Shown: one piece after another, positions 31,321 through 38,605 of the stretch | Numbering within the stretch: position 1 is the stretch's first letter | Layout: each line of letters begins with the position of its first letter | Origin: Acidimicrobiales bacterium | GTDB lineage: Bacteria > Actinomycetota > Acidimicrobiia > Acidimicrobiales > CAIXPF01 | NCBI GenBank assembly: GCA_020846295.1 | Contig: JADLEF010000263.1 | Location: forward strand, 1-38,605 | DNA: 38,605 bases | Direction of reading: 5' to 3' | Made by a program: the position numbers and the translations under genes | Notes under the pieces: generated by a model | What the model was told of the DNA's origin: nothing | What the model saw: only the letters and a program-made list of their open reading frames with translations | Database searches by the model: none

Positions 31321-34300
31321 TCAGCGATCATCGCCGCTGCCGTGGCCCGGCCGGGCGGTGGTGTCGGCCGGTGCAGCGCCGTCCTCCAACGGCACGCCGG
31401 CGACGTAGACGACCTGGCGTCCCGCCACGGCGGGCACCCGCCGGCCCGGGGTGATCACGCCGGTGAGGTTGAGCGGGTCGGCTGCGCTGATCACGATGCG
31501 GTCATCGCCCTCCCCGACGCTCGCCTTGCTGACCTGGGCCAGCGCGTCCGCCGCTTCCGGCAGGGCGTACTGCTCGCCGCTGAAGCCGCTGACGAATCGG
31601 CCGCCGCGGATCGTGCCGCGGGCTTCCAGCCGTCGCAGCGCCCACTGGATCTCCCGCCACGGCAGGACCAGCTGTTCCCGCACGGCGAGGTCTCGGAACA
31701 CAACGCCCCAGCGGCACAGCAGCTGCTCTGCCACCGCCTCGGCCAACTCGTCGGGCTCGGCGTGGGCGGGCGGCGGCGGCAGCAGCGCCCAGCGGCCCTC
31801 ACCGGGTGCCCGCCCGCCGGCGGCGCCGCGCCGTAGACGCCCTCGGGTGGGGCTCGGTCGAAGGACAGCGGCGCCGCCGTCGCTGCGGTCGGGTCGGCGG
31901 CTGGCGAACAGCGAGCGCAGGGCCCAGAAGCTGTCGGCGCTGAGCACGCCCCGGGCGACGCCGTCCCACAGCGCAGCCTCCACCGTGGCGTGGTCGTGGC
32001 CGGTGTCGCCGGCGAGCTCGCGCAGGAAGCGGGCACCCCCGACGCGCAGCGCATCCACCAGCTCCGCCAACACCGTACCAACGGGTATGGTCGGCGCCTG
32101 ATCGCCCCGGGCGGCGGCCGACAGCCAGCCGAGATCGGCCCGGGTGCACAGCGTGATCGCTGTTGTGCGCGACGCCCGCCGGGCCGGGCCCGGGCCCGGC
32201 CCGGCGTCGGCCGGTTCGCTGCCGGCCGGGTCGGTCGGCAGGGACAGGCGGCCCCAGGTGACGAGGCCGGCGTGGCCGACGCGGTCAAGCTGGTCCGGGT
32301 GGTAGCGCTCCACCCGGGCGGCCAGGATCGACGCCTCCCAGGCGGCGGCGGGCGCATGCCAGCCCTGCAACTGCTCCACCAGGTCGAGCAGGGCGTCGTC
32401 GCCGCGCAGCCGGGTGGCAGGCTCGACGTGCTGCCAGCGGAACAGGAACCGCATGAACTGCGCCGCGGTGGCCGGCTCGATGCCGCGACGGCGCCTCGTC
32501 TGGCTGGCGACGTGGATGCGGGCCAGCACCCGCCGGGCGCACCACTGCTCCGCATCGGCTCCCGCACCGCTGCCCTCGGATGGGCGCGCCCGCGCCCGGA
32601 ACCGGCCCCGGATGGCGAACCCCTCGGCCTCCAGCGCGGCGACGGCGATGGCGATGTCGCCCGTGCTCAGCCCGCATGCGGCGGCCAGTTCGGCCTCCGT
32701 CATCGGGCCGGCGTGGTCCAGGCGGCCGCGCACCGCCTGGCGGGCGGCGTGCTCGGCGTCGGGCCCGCCGGCCGCGACGAGTGGCGCGCCGTGCTCGTCG
32801 GTGGCACCCGGATGGAGCGCGGCGACCAGCCCGATGGCCTCGGTGGCGCACCATCGGGCGGCTCGGCCGATGTGCACCATCTCCGCCCGACCGGCGGCGC
32901 GCAGTTGCTCGAACCAGTGCTGCCAAGCCGGTTCGGGCGCGGCGCTGAGCAGCGCCATCAGCACATCGTGTAGCTCATCCGCCGAGCGGGGGTCCGCCGC
33001 CACCTCGGCCTCGATGCGGGCGATGGCGGCCGGGTCGAGCCGGCCGATCTCCTCCAGCGAGACGGGCAGGCCCCGGCGCAGCTTGACCTGCCGGGTGCGG
33101 CGGTCGGCCGCCTCGCCGTCGTCGAGGAAGGTGAACGGCTTGCCGACGAGGATCTCGTGGCTCATCGGGGAGGGCTCGACGGTGTCCCGGCAGTGGACCT
33201 GCACCCGCCCGCCCTCGATGTCGCCCAGCAGCGCCCGCAACCCGGCGACGTCCATCGCCTCGGTGAGCGTGTCGTGCATCGTCTGGGTGACGAGCGGGTG
33301 GTCGGGGATCTCGAGCGGGCCGCTGACGTTCTCCTGGCAGGCGGCGGCCTGGGGGAACACGGTGGCCATCACATCGTCGGCCTCCATGCGTTGGATGGCC
33401 GGCGGGTGTTTGCGGCCACCCTTCCAGCGCAGCACCACCAGCGACCGGTTGAGGTTCCAGCGCCAACGGGCGACGAACATCGGCGACGGCGGCACCAGCA
33501 CGGCTTGGCGTAGGACGGTCTCCACGCTGTCCGCTCGCAGGAACCTCGGTACCGATTCGAGGGCGAAGCTGTGCTGCGGACCGAGCGACAGCACGACGGC
33601 GTCGTCCGACGCGGCGGCCTGCAGCTCGAAGTCGAACGTGACGCAGAAGCGCTTGCGCAGCGCCAGCCCGAAGGCGCGGTTGAGCCGGGCGCCGTAGGGG
33701 CTGTGCACGACGAGCTGCATGCCGCCCGACTCGTCGAAGAACCGCTCGATGACGAGCTCTTCGCGCGTGGGCACCAGGCCGAGCACCGCCCGGGTGGCCG
33801 CCAGGTAAGCGACCACCTGCACCGCGGCCGCATCGGGCAGCAGAGCGGCATCGACCAGCCAGCGGCGGGCGCCGTCGGCGTCCTCGGCGGCGAGGTAGCC
33901 GTCCACCACGGCGCGGAGGTGGGACACCTCCTCGGACAGCTCCCGGGTGCGCCCAGGCGCTTCGCCCCGCCAGAACGGCACCGTCGGATCGGCGCCCTCC
34001 GCGTCGACCACGCGCACGACCCCCGGCTCGATGCGGCGGATGCGCCACGTGTGGGTGCCCAGCAGGAACACGTCGCCTGCGGTCGATTCGGTTGCCCACT
34101 CCTCGTTGACGGTGCCGACGAGCAGCTCGTCGGGCTCGGCCAGGACCCGGTAGTCGGCCAGCTCCGGGATGGCGCCACCCGAGGTGACGGCAGCCAGGCG
34201 GGCTCCTCGGCGGCCGCTCACCTCGCCGTTGATCCGGTCGAGGTGGACGTGGTCGCCACGGGGGCCGCGCCCCGTCGGCACGCCGGCGGCGATGAGCTCC

Positions 34301-35706
34301 ACCACCCGGTCGAACGCGGCGCGGTCCAGCTCGGCGTAGGGGGCGGCGCGCCGGACGAGCTCGTAGAGGTCCTCGATGCGGCACCGCTCGGTGGCGGCCT
34401 CGGCGATGAGCTGCTGGGCGAGGATGTCGAGCGGGGCGATGGGCGGCTCCAGCGCATCGAGCCGCCCGGCGCGCACCCCGTGGAGCAGGGCGGCGCACTC
34501 GATCAGCTCGTCGCGCGTCAACGGGAAGATGCGGCCCTTGGGCACGCCGTAGCGGTTGTGGCCGGACCGGCCGACGCGCTGCAGGAAGGTGGCCAGGCTG
34601 CGCGGCGATCCCAACTGGCACACGAGGTCCACCGGGCCCACGTCGATGCCCAGCTCGAGCGACGCGGTGGCGACCAGCGCCCGCAGCTCCCCGGCCCGCA
34701 GGCGGGTCTCCACCCGGAGGCGCCGGTCCTTGGAGAGGCTGCCGTGGTGGGCGGCGACCGCGTCCTCCCCGAGGCGTTCGCCGAGCTGGTGGGCGACGCG
34801 CTCGGCCAGGTTGCGGGTGTTGACGAACACGAGTGTGGTGCGGTGCTGGGCGACGAGCTCGGCGATGCGATCCAGCGCATCGCCCAGGTGCTCGGCCGAG
34901 GCGATCGCCTCGAGCTCGCCGCCGGGCAGCTCGAGGTCGAGGTCGAGGGTACGGCGATGGCCGGTGTCCACCACGGTGCAGGCCACGGCGCCGTCGGGCT
35001 CGGTGCGAGCGCCGACGAGCAGCCTGGCCACCGTCTCGATCGGCTTCTGGGTGGCGGACAACCCGATGCGCACCGGGCGCCGCTCGGTGAGCGCCTCCAG
35101 CCGCTCGAGCGACAGGGCGAGGTGGGCGCCGCGCTTGTCCCGGGCCAGGGCGTGGATCTCGTCGACGATGACGGTGTCCACCGTGGTGAGCACCCGGCGG
35201 CTGCGCGGCGCGGTGAGGAGCAGGTACAGCGATTCCGGCGTGGTGACGAGCAGGTTCGGTGGCTTGCGGACCAGCGCGGCGCGGGCCGATGACGTGGTGT
35301 CCCCCGTGCGCACGCCGATGCGGATGTCCGGTGCGGGCAGCCCGAGCCGCTTGGCCACGGTGGCGATCTCCTGCAGCGGCCGTTCGAGGTTCTCTTTGAT
35401 GTCCACCGCCAGGGCGCGCAGCGGCGACACGTAGATCAGCTGCAGCCGACCCGCCGTCGGCTCGCCCCGGGCGTGGGCGCGGTAGAGACGGTCGATCCCG
35501 ACCAGGAAGCCGCTGAGCGTCTTGCCCGACCCGGTGGGCGCGGCGATCAGCGTGTCCCGCCCGGCGGCGATGGCCGGCCACCCACCCACCTGCGGGGGTG
35601 ATGGCCCATCGGGGAACCGCTCGGTGAACCAGGCCCGCACCGCGGGGTGGAAGCCGTCCAGCGCGGGGTGGTCGAACAGCGTCGACTGCCCGTCGAGGAG
35701 CGTCAT
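31321..35706 (-). CDS. lhr: Lhr-family ATP-dependent helicase
   Basis: 1461 aa, normal length for Lhr. N-terminal SF2 core: Walker A APTGSGKT (56-63), VSPLRALAVD (93-102), Walker B DEIH (182-185), motif III LSATQ (216-220), and the second RecA domain with HHGSLSKDRR, LELGIDVG and QRVGRSGH. After about residue 450 come the winged-helix and Lhr-specific domains with RIRRIEPG, SPYGARLNRAFG and DEIARIEAE-type segments. The C-terminal 600 residues (Lhr-CTD, with a WREIQWALRRLEARG helix pair) complete the protein. Acts as a 3'-5' helicase/annealing motor on DNA and RNA-DNA hybrids in repair. A TACAGT -10 lies 39 nt upstream of ATG 35706. Confidence 0.96.
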   Translation of the reverse strand: MTLLDGQSTLFDHPALDGFHPAVRAWFTERFPDGPSPPQVGGWPAIAAGRDTLIAAPTGSGKTLSGFLVGIDRLYRAHARGEPTAGRLQLIYVSPLRALAVDIKENLERPLQEIATVAKRLGLPAPDIRIGVRTGDTTSSARAALVRKPPNLLVTTPESLYLLLTAPRSRRVLTTVDTVIVDEIHALARDKRGAHLALSLERLEALTERRPVRIGLSATQKPIETVARLLVGARTEPDGAVACTVVDTGHRRTLDLDLELPGGELEAIASAEHLGDALDRIAELVAQHRTTLVFVNTRNLAERVAHQLGERLGEDAVAAHHGSLSKDRRLRVETRLRAGELRALVATASLELGIDVGPVDLVCQLGSPRSLATFLQRVGRSGHNRYGVPKGRIFPLTRDELIECAALLHGVRAGRLDALEPPIAPLDILAQQLIAEAATERCRIEDLYELVRRAAPYAELDRAAFDRVVELIAAGVPTGRGPRGDHVHLDRINGEVSGRRGARLAAVTSGGAIPELADYRVLAEPDELLVGTVNEEWATESTAGDVFLLGTHTWRIRRIEPGVVRVVDAEGADPTVPFWRGEAPGRTRELSEEVSHLRAVVDGYLAAEDADGARRWLVDAALLPDAAAVQVVAYLAATRAVLGLVPTREELVIERFFDESGGMQLVVHSPYGARLNRAFGLALRKRFCVTFDFELQAAASDDAVVLSLGPQHSFALESVPRFLRADSVETVLRQAVLVPPSPMFVARWRWNLNRSLVVLRWKGGRKHPPAIQRMEADDVMATVFPQAAACQENVSGPLEIPDHPLVTQTMHDTLTEAMDVAGLRALLGDIEGGRVQVHCRDTVEPSPMSHEILVGKPFTFLDDGEAADRRTRQVKLRRGLPVSLEEIGRLDPAAIARIEAEVAADPRSADELHDVLMALLSAAPEPAWQHWFEQLRAAGRAEMVHIGRAARWCATEAIGLVAALHPGATDEHGAPLVAAGGPDAEHAARQAVRGRLDHAGPMTEAELAAACGLSTGDIAIAVAALEAEGFAIRGRFRARARPSEGSGAGADAEQWCARRVLARIHVASQTRRRRGIEPATAAQFMRFLFRWQHVEPATRLRGDDALLDLVEQLQGWHAPAAAWEASILAARVERYHPDQLDRVGHAGLVTWGRLSLPTDPAGSEPADAGPGPGPARRASRTTAITLCTRADLGWLSAAARGDQAPTIPVGTVLAELVDALRVGGARFLRELAGDTGHDHATVEAALWDGVARGVLSADSFWALRSLFASRRPDRSDGGAAVLRPSPTRGRLRRGAAGGRAPGEGRWALLPPPPAHAEPDELAEAVAEQLLCRWGVVFRDLAVREQLVLPWREIQWALRRLEARGTIRGGRFVSGFSGEQYALPEAADALAQVSKASVGEGDDRIVISAADPLNLTGVITPGRRVPAVAGRQVVYVAGVPLEDGAAPADTTARPGHGSGDDR

Positions 35707-35745
35707 GGTGCGCCGCCGGTCGGTCCGCTCGATCCCACGGTGCGG

Positions 35746-35751
35746 ACTGTA
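35746..35751 (-). promoter_or_regulatory. Candidate -10 (TACAGT) of lhr
   Basis: TACAGT on the minus strand, 39 nt before the ATG, with TTCGCT 15 nt further upstream. It lies in the 109-bp gap between the PPOX stop and the lhr start. Confidence 0.4.
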
Positions 35752-35815
35752 CGCACGCCCTGTGACAGCGAAGCGCTCGTCCGGGCAGATCTCCCCGTCG
35801 GCCGCCCCGGGTGGG

Positions 35816-36268
35816 TCAGCGCTCCGCTTGCCCGTAGACCCGCTGCGGGCGCAACAACACCGCGACCCGCTGCTCCTCGACCATCACCCGGTCGAACTCG
35901 TCCCAGTCCTCGTGGGTGCCGCCCGCCGCGGCGAACACGTCGCGCAGCAACCCCGGCAGCCCCACCCCGGGGACCGCGTCCCTCGGGCCGAACAGCTCGA
36001 CCGGTCCCTCGATCGCCTGCCATTGCCACAGGCGCGTGACGGTGAGCGTGGCTCGGGGGGCGACGCGCCAGCGCCGGTGCTTGTACGCGGAGGACCGGAC
36101 GACGAGGCCGAGCACCGTCGTGCCGTCGACCGGGTGGGGGAGGGGGCCGGCGTTGACCAACGACGAGGAGACCGAGCCGTCGGGCCGGCTCAGGCTCACC
36201 ACGCAGAGGCCCCGGTCGATGCCCAGCAGGCGGCGAGCCACGGTCAGGTCGGGTTCAGGGTCGTGCAC
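35816..36268 (-). CDS. PPOX class (F420- or flavin-dependent) oxidoreductase-like protein
   Basis: 150 aa split-barrel protein: LCVVSLSRPDGSVSSSLVNAG, VVRSSAYKHRRWRVAPRATLTV and LWQWQAIEGPVELFGP are typical of the pyridoxamine-phosphate-oxidase-like F420-binding group in actinobacteria. Members reduce small unsaturated or nitro compounds or act as biliverdin/F420 reductases; the substrate is not readable. GTG 36268 is 7 nt after TAGCGT, with no ribosome site. Confidence 0.88.
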   Translation of the reverse strand: MHDPEPDLTVARRLLGIDRGLCVVSLSRPDGSVSSSLVNAGPLPHPVDGTTVLGLVVRSSAYKHRRWRVAPRATLTVTRLWQWQAIEGPVELFGPRDAVPGVGLPGLLRDVFAAAGGTHEDWDEFDRVMVEEQRVAVLLRPQRVYGQAER

Positions 36269-36275
36269 CGCGGCG

Positions 36276-36286
36276 ACGCTACCGGC
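36276..36286 (-). promoter_or_regulatory. Promoter -10 region (GCCGGTAGCGT) of the PPOX gene
   Basis: Minus-strand GCCGGTAGCGT with the -10 TAGCGT ending 7 nt before the GTG at 36268. It is identical over 11 nt to the elements at the amidohydrolase, CLC and DUF3152 promoters. Confidence 0.5.
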
Positions 36287-36371
36287 ACCACGGTGTTATC
36301 GCTCGATGAACGTTGCCCCGGTGCGCCATCGGCGCCTTGCCCGCCGACCGTGCCTGCGGTTGGCTCGCCCG

Positions 36372-37358
36372 GTGAGCGTCCCCGTCATCGATCTCAACCC
36401 CTACTTCGATGGCTCCGCCGCCGAGCGAGCCGCCGTCGCCCGCCGGGTGGACGAGACCTGCCGTCGGATCGGCTTCCTCGTGGTGACCGGCCATCGGGTG
36501 CCCGGCGACGCGGTGGCCGCCATGGAGGAGACGTCGCACGCCTTCTTCGCCCTGCCGCTCGAGGAGAAGATGACCGTCGCCGGGCCGCCCGGGGACACCT
36601 TCGTCGCCTATTCGCCGCTCGGGGACCCGCGACCGGGCGACGACCCGTACGCCCCCAGCCGCCCGAACCTGCGCGAGGTCTTCCATACCTCTCGGTACGA
36701 CACGCCGGCCGAGGCGCTGGCCCACGGCTACCCGGCCGAGGTGGTGGGCAGCCTGCCGCCCAACCTCTGGCCCGCCCGCCCGGCCGGCTTCGAGGCGGCG
36801 TGGAAGCGCTACTTCGCGGAGATGGAGTCGCTGGCTTCCCGCGTGCTGGGGCTGTTCGCGGTGGCGTTGGGTCTGCCCGAGGACCACTTCGAGCCGTGCA
36901 TCGACCGCCACCTCGGCAACCTGGCGGCCAACTGCTACGTCGAACAGCCGGAGGCACCGGAGCCCGGCCGGTTGCGCATCCCCGCCCACGTCGACTTCTC
37001 GACCATGACGATCCTGCACCAGGACGGCGGACCGGGTGGGCTGCAGGTGCACCAGCGCGATGTCGGCTGGGTGGACGTGCCGCCGCTGGCCGGCAGCTAC
37101 GTGCTCAACGTCGGCGATGTGCTCGCCCGCTGGACGAACGACCGCTGGGTGGCCACCCCGCACCGGGTGCTCAACCCCGAGCCGCGCCACGCCGCCACCC
37201 GGCGGCTGTCCATCCCGTTCTTCCACCTACCCAACCACGATGCGGTGATCGAGCCCCTGCCGACCTGCGTGGGCGAGGACAACCCGGCCCGCTACGAGCC
37301 CGTGCGGGCCGGCGAGTGGATCATGACCCGGCGCGCCCGCCTGGTGGCCGCCTCCTGA
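36372..37358 (+). CDS. 2-oxoglutarate/Fe(II)-dependent oxygenase, isopenicillin N synthase-like
   Basis: 328 aa from GTG 36372, where the conserved VPVIDLNPYF begins; ATG 36307 would add 22 basic residues not typical of the family. The DIOX_N domain covers about 3-130 (GFLVVTGHRVP). The double-stranded beta-helix core has the iron triad His206-x-Asp208 and His264, and the 2-oxoglutarate-binding Arg278-x-Ser280. It likely hydroxylates or desaturates a small molecule in the cytoplasm. A single-gene unit, with PPOX divergent to it. Confidence 0.92.
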   Translation: MSVPVIDLNPYFDGSAAERAAVARRVDETCRRIGFLVVTGHRVPGDAVAAMEETSHAFFALPLEEKMTVAGPPGDTFVAYSPLGDPRPGDDPYAPSRPNLREVFHTSRYDTPAEALAHGYPAEVVGSLPPNLWPARPAGFEAAWKRYFAEMESLASRVLGLFAVALGLPEDHFEPCIDRHLGNLAANCYVEQPEAPEPGRLRIPAHVDFSTMTILHQDGGPGGLQVHQRDVGWVDVPPLAGSYVLNVGDVLARWTNDRWVATPHRVLNPEPRHAATRRLSIPFFHLPNHDAVIEPLPTCVGEDNPARYEPVRAGEWIMTRRARLVAAS

Positions 37359-37374
37359 GCGGGCGCCGGCCCGC
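37359..37374. terminator. Short GC hairpin after the oxygenase gene
   Basis: GCGGGC-GCCG-GCCCGC immediately follows the TGA: a 6-bp stem with a 4-nt loop. No T-tract follows, so a terminator role is tentative. Confidence 0.35.
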
Positions 37375-37410
37375 CCGGCGCGGCCGACGATCCGCCCCCG
37401 GCGGCGTGCG

Positions 37411-37731
37411 CTACCGATCGAAGCGACCGGCGAGCAGTGGCACCAGCTCGTCCCGCCACGCCGCGGGGGACACCAGGCCGCCGGACCTTCCCCCCTCCGG
37501 GTAGCGCTCGATGCGCAGCGACGGCCGGCGCTCGGCCAGCACGTCCAGGCCGCACAGCGCCCGCAGCTCCAAGCGCAGCAGCTCGGTGAAGGCGTCGGCC
37601 GAAGCCGGCCGGGGCAGGTCGAGCAGGCGTTCGTGCAGCTCCTGCCACAGGAACGGGTCGCCCCGCAGCCCCCACCGCGGTGGTGGCTCGATGAACAGCT
37701 CGTCGGCCCACCGCCTGTGATCTCCGTGCAC
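37411..37731 (-). CDS. Hypothetical protein, 106 aa
   Basis: Not a family I recognise. The reading frame is well supported: a perfect GGAGG lies 6 nt before GTG 37731, and the protein composition is natural (PPPRWGLRGDPFLWQELHE, helical LLRLELRALCGL, then SLRIERYPEGG). Trp- and Leu-rich with alternating charge, no signal peptide or membrane helix. One Cys. Convergent with the oxygenase gene and divergent from the P-loop gene across 161 bp. The compact helical character would suit a small protein-interaction module, but no function can be given. Confidence 0.75.
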   Translation of the reverse strand: MHGDHRRWADELFIEPPPRWGLRGDPFLWQELHERLLDLPRPASADAFTELLRLELRALCGLDVLAERRPSLRIERYPEGGRSGGLVSPAAWRDELVPLLAGRFDR

Positions 37732-37880
37732 CGGTCACCTCCGCCGTCCGCCCGTCATCGCCCCACACGGCCGCCCCGCACCGCCGCACCGCACCAGCAT
37801 GCGGCGGTCCGCCTCCGCACCGCTCCCGGGACCCCACTCACAGTGTGGCGGCGCTGACCGCGATTTTCGCGCCGGTGGCG

Positions 37881-37886
37881 TACCGT
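37881..37886 (+). promoter_or_regulatory. -10 element (TACCGT), leaderless P-loop gene
   Basis: TACCGT ends 6 nt before the ATG at 37893, without a ribosome site. The same -10 and spacing occur at the monooxygenase gene. Confidence 0.5.
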
Positions 37887-37892
37887 GCCGCC

Positions 37893-38594
37893 ATGGCCGC
37901 CCAGCTGTTGCTGATCCTCGGCGTCGACGGGGCCGGCAAGAACCACGTCGCCAACGTCGGTGCCGCCGCCCTCGCCGCCGCCGGCCACCGGGTCGTCACC
38001 CGGTCGGGCTACCTCAGCGCCCGGGACCGGCCGGTCACCTCCTCGGAGGACAAGGGTCGGCTCCGGCTGACCGAGGAGCGCCTGTTCTTGTTCGCCTTCC
38101 CGCTGCTGCGGCCTGTGATCCCGTTCGTCGTCGACGCGCTGCTGCGGGCCGACCTGCGCCGCTGGAACCGGCGGCCGGCCGCCAGCGGCCGGACCGTGGT
38201 CGTCAGCCACACGCCGATCCGGGTGCTCGCCTTCACCCTCGGCCACCGCCGCGCCGACCAGCCGCTCCAGGTGCCCCGCCGCGTCGGGCGGACCTTGCAC
38301 CGGGTGGCCCGCGACACCGGCCTGCGCGCCGTCGTGCTCGATGTCAGCCCCTCCGTGCGAGCCCAGCGCCTGTCCGAGCGGGCCATGCGCGGCCGGCTCG
38401 ATCGCTTCGACCGCTACCTGGCCAACCCGGCCAACGCCGCGCTCGCCGAGCGCATCGAGGCCACCCTGGTGGAGCTGGCCGAGCGCTACCTCGACGCCTC
38501 CGTGCTGTACAACGACGACCTCGACGATGACGCCATCGCCGAAGGTCTCGGTGTCGGCCGGGTCCGCATGCTGCCCACCGCGCCCGTCACCTGA
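37893..38594 (+). CDS. P-loop NTPase, thymidylate/nucleotide-kinase-like, with altered Walker A
   Basis: 233 aa. The N-terminus LLLILGVDGAGKN places GVDGAGK (10-16) as Walker A, but the residue after Lys is Asn17 where Thr or Ser normally binds Mg-ATP. Downstream are VVVSHTPIRVLAF (a DRY/H-type substrate loop position), a LID-like basic stretch RAQRLSERAMRGRLDRFDRYL with several Arg, and an acidic end YNDDLDDDAIAEG. The layout recalls dTMP kinase or a polyphosphate/sugar kinase relative. Asn17 may reduce or change nucleotide use. It ends 11 nt before the window edge. Confidence 0.82.
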   Translation: MAAQLLLILGVDGAGKNHVANVGAAALAAAGHRVVTRSGYLSARDRPVTSSEDKGRLRLTEERLFLFAFPLLRPVIPFVVDALLRADLRRWNRRPAASGRTVVVSHTPIRVLAFTLGHRRADQPLQVPRRVGRTLHRVARDTGLRAVVLDVSPSVRAQRLSERAMRGRLDRFDRYLANPANAALAERIEATLVELAERYLDASVLYNDDLDDDAIAEGLGVGRVRMLPTAPVT

Positions 38595-38605
38595 CGCGGT
38601 CCCCG

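Noticed and set aside
31315-31324. Perfect 10-bp palindrome CTGACGTCAG at the lhr stop
   Set aside because: Short and within a 9-bp convergent gap; expected by chance often enough, and no second copy was noticed at another gene end.
1-38605. tRNA, rRNA, CRISPR array or insertion sequence
   Set aside because: No cloverleaf-like tandem stems, no regularly spaced repeats with unique spacers, and no transposase-like protein in any frame.

Overview
The window is a very GC-rich chromosomal segment with coding density close to saturation, strong G/C third-position bias and many GTG starts. The gene content fits a high-GC actinobacterium: a 13E12/DUF222 HNH endonuclease behind a Gram-positive-type LexA box, an F420-type PPOX protein, a DUF3152-type secreted metalloprotease, a full-length Lhr helicase, and many starts preceded by a TANNNT -10 element only about 6 nt upstream (leaderless mRNAs). 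The abundance of SDR, VOC, crotonase and amidohydrolase genes would suit Acidimicrobiia, but that placement is an inference. I found no tRNA, rRNA, CRISPR array, insertion sequence or prophage, and no gene-free stretch longer than 300 bases.

Layout. 1-4967 (minus): a catabolic operon read right to left: amidohydrolase, SDR, NAD-dependent epimerase, HpaH-type hydratase, and a DauA-like FAD oxidoreductase cut by the window edge. 5130-8537 (plus): one ABC ATPase and two ABC-2 permeases. 8554-10578: a DUF2087 protein and an HNH endonuclease, divergent around a LexA-like box. 10702-13532 (plus): CLC-type channel/antiporter, DJ-1/PfpI protein and a crotonase. 13550-15369: two VOC proteins (minus) divergent from an SDR (plus). 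15378-16412 (minus): secreted metzincin-like protein.

16663-21977 is the most interesting block. A guanidinobutyrase-like ureohydrolase (plus, frameshifted in a G8 run) converges on a minus-strand operon made of a two-subunit TPP-dependent decarboxylase, an amino-acid 2-monooxygenase (tryptophan/lysine monooxygenase family) and an amidase-signature protein. Together these could convert an amino acid, most plausibly L-arginine, to 4-guanidinobutyramide, 4-guanidinobutyrate, then GABA plus urea, with the TPP enzyme handling a 2-oxo acid by-product. The amidase lacks the usual catalytic lysine and carries an 18-bp tandem repeat. An eleven-tract G-quadruplex array lies upstream of the ureohydrolase.

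22040-38594 is a mosaic of short units: limonene-epoxide-hydrolase-like protein, VOC, carboxymuconolactone-decarboxylase-like protein, a two-part esterase, bifunctional nuclease, DUF2461, a tandem universal stress protein with a membrane segment, DHA2 MFS exporter, VOC, BenE-type transporter, Lhr helicase, PPOX protein, 2OG-Fe(II) oxygenase, a small hypothetical protein and a P-loop kinase-like protein.

Two signals cut across the window. First, leaderless promoters occur at about a dozen starts. Second, an identical 11-mer (GCCGGTAGCGT) serves as the -10 region of four otherwise unrelated promoters.
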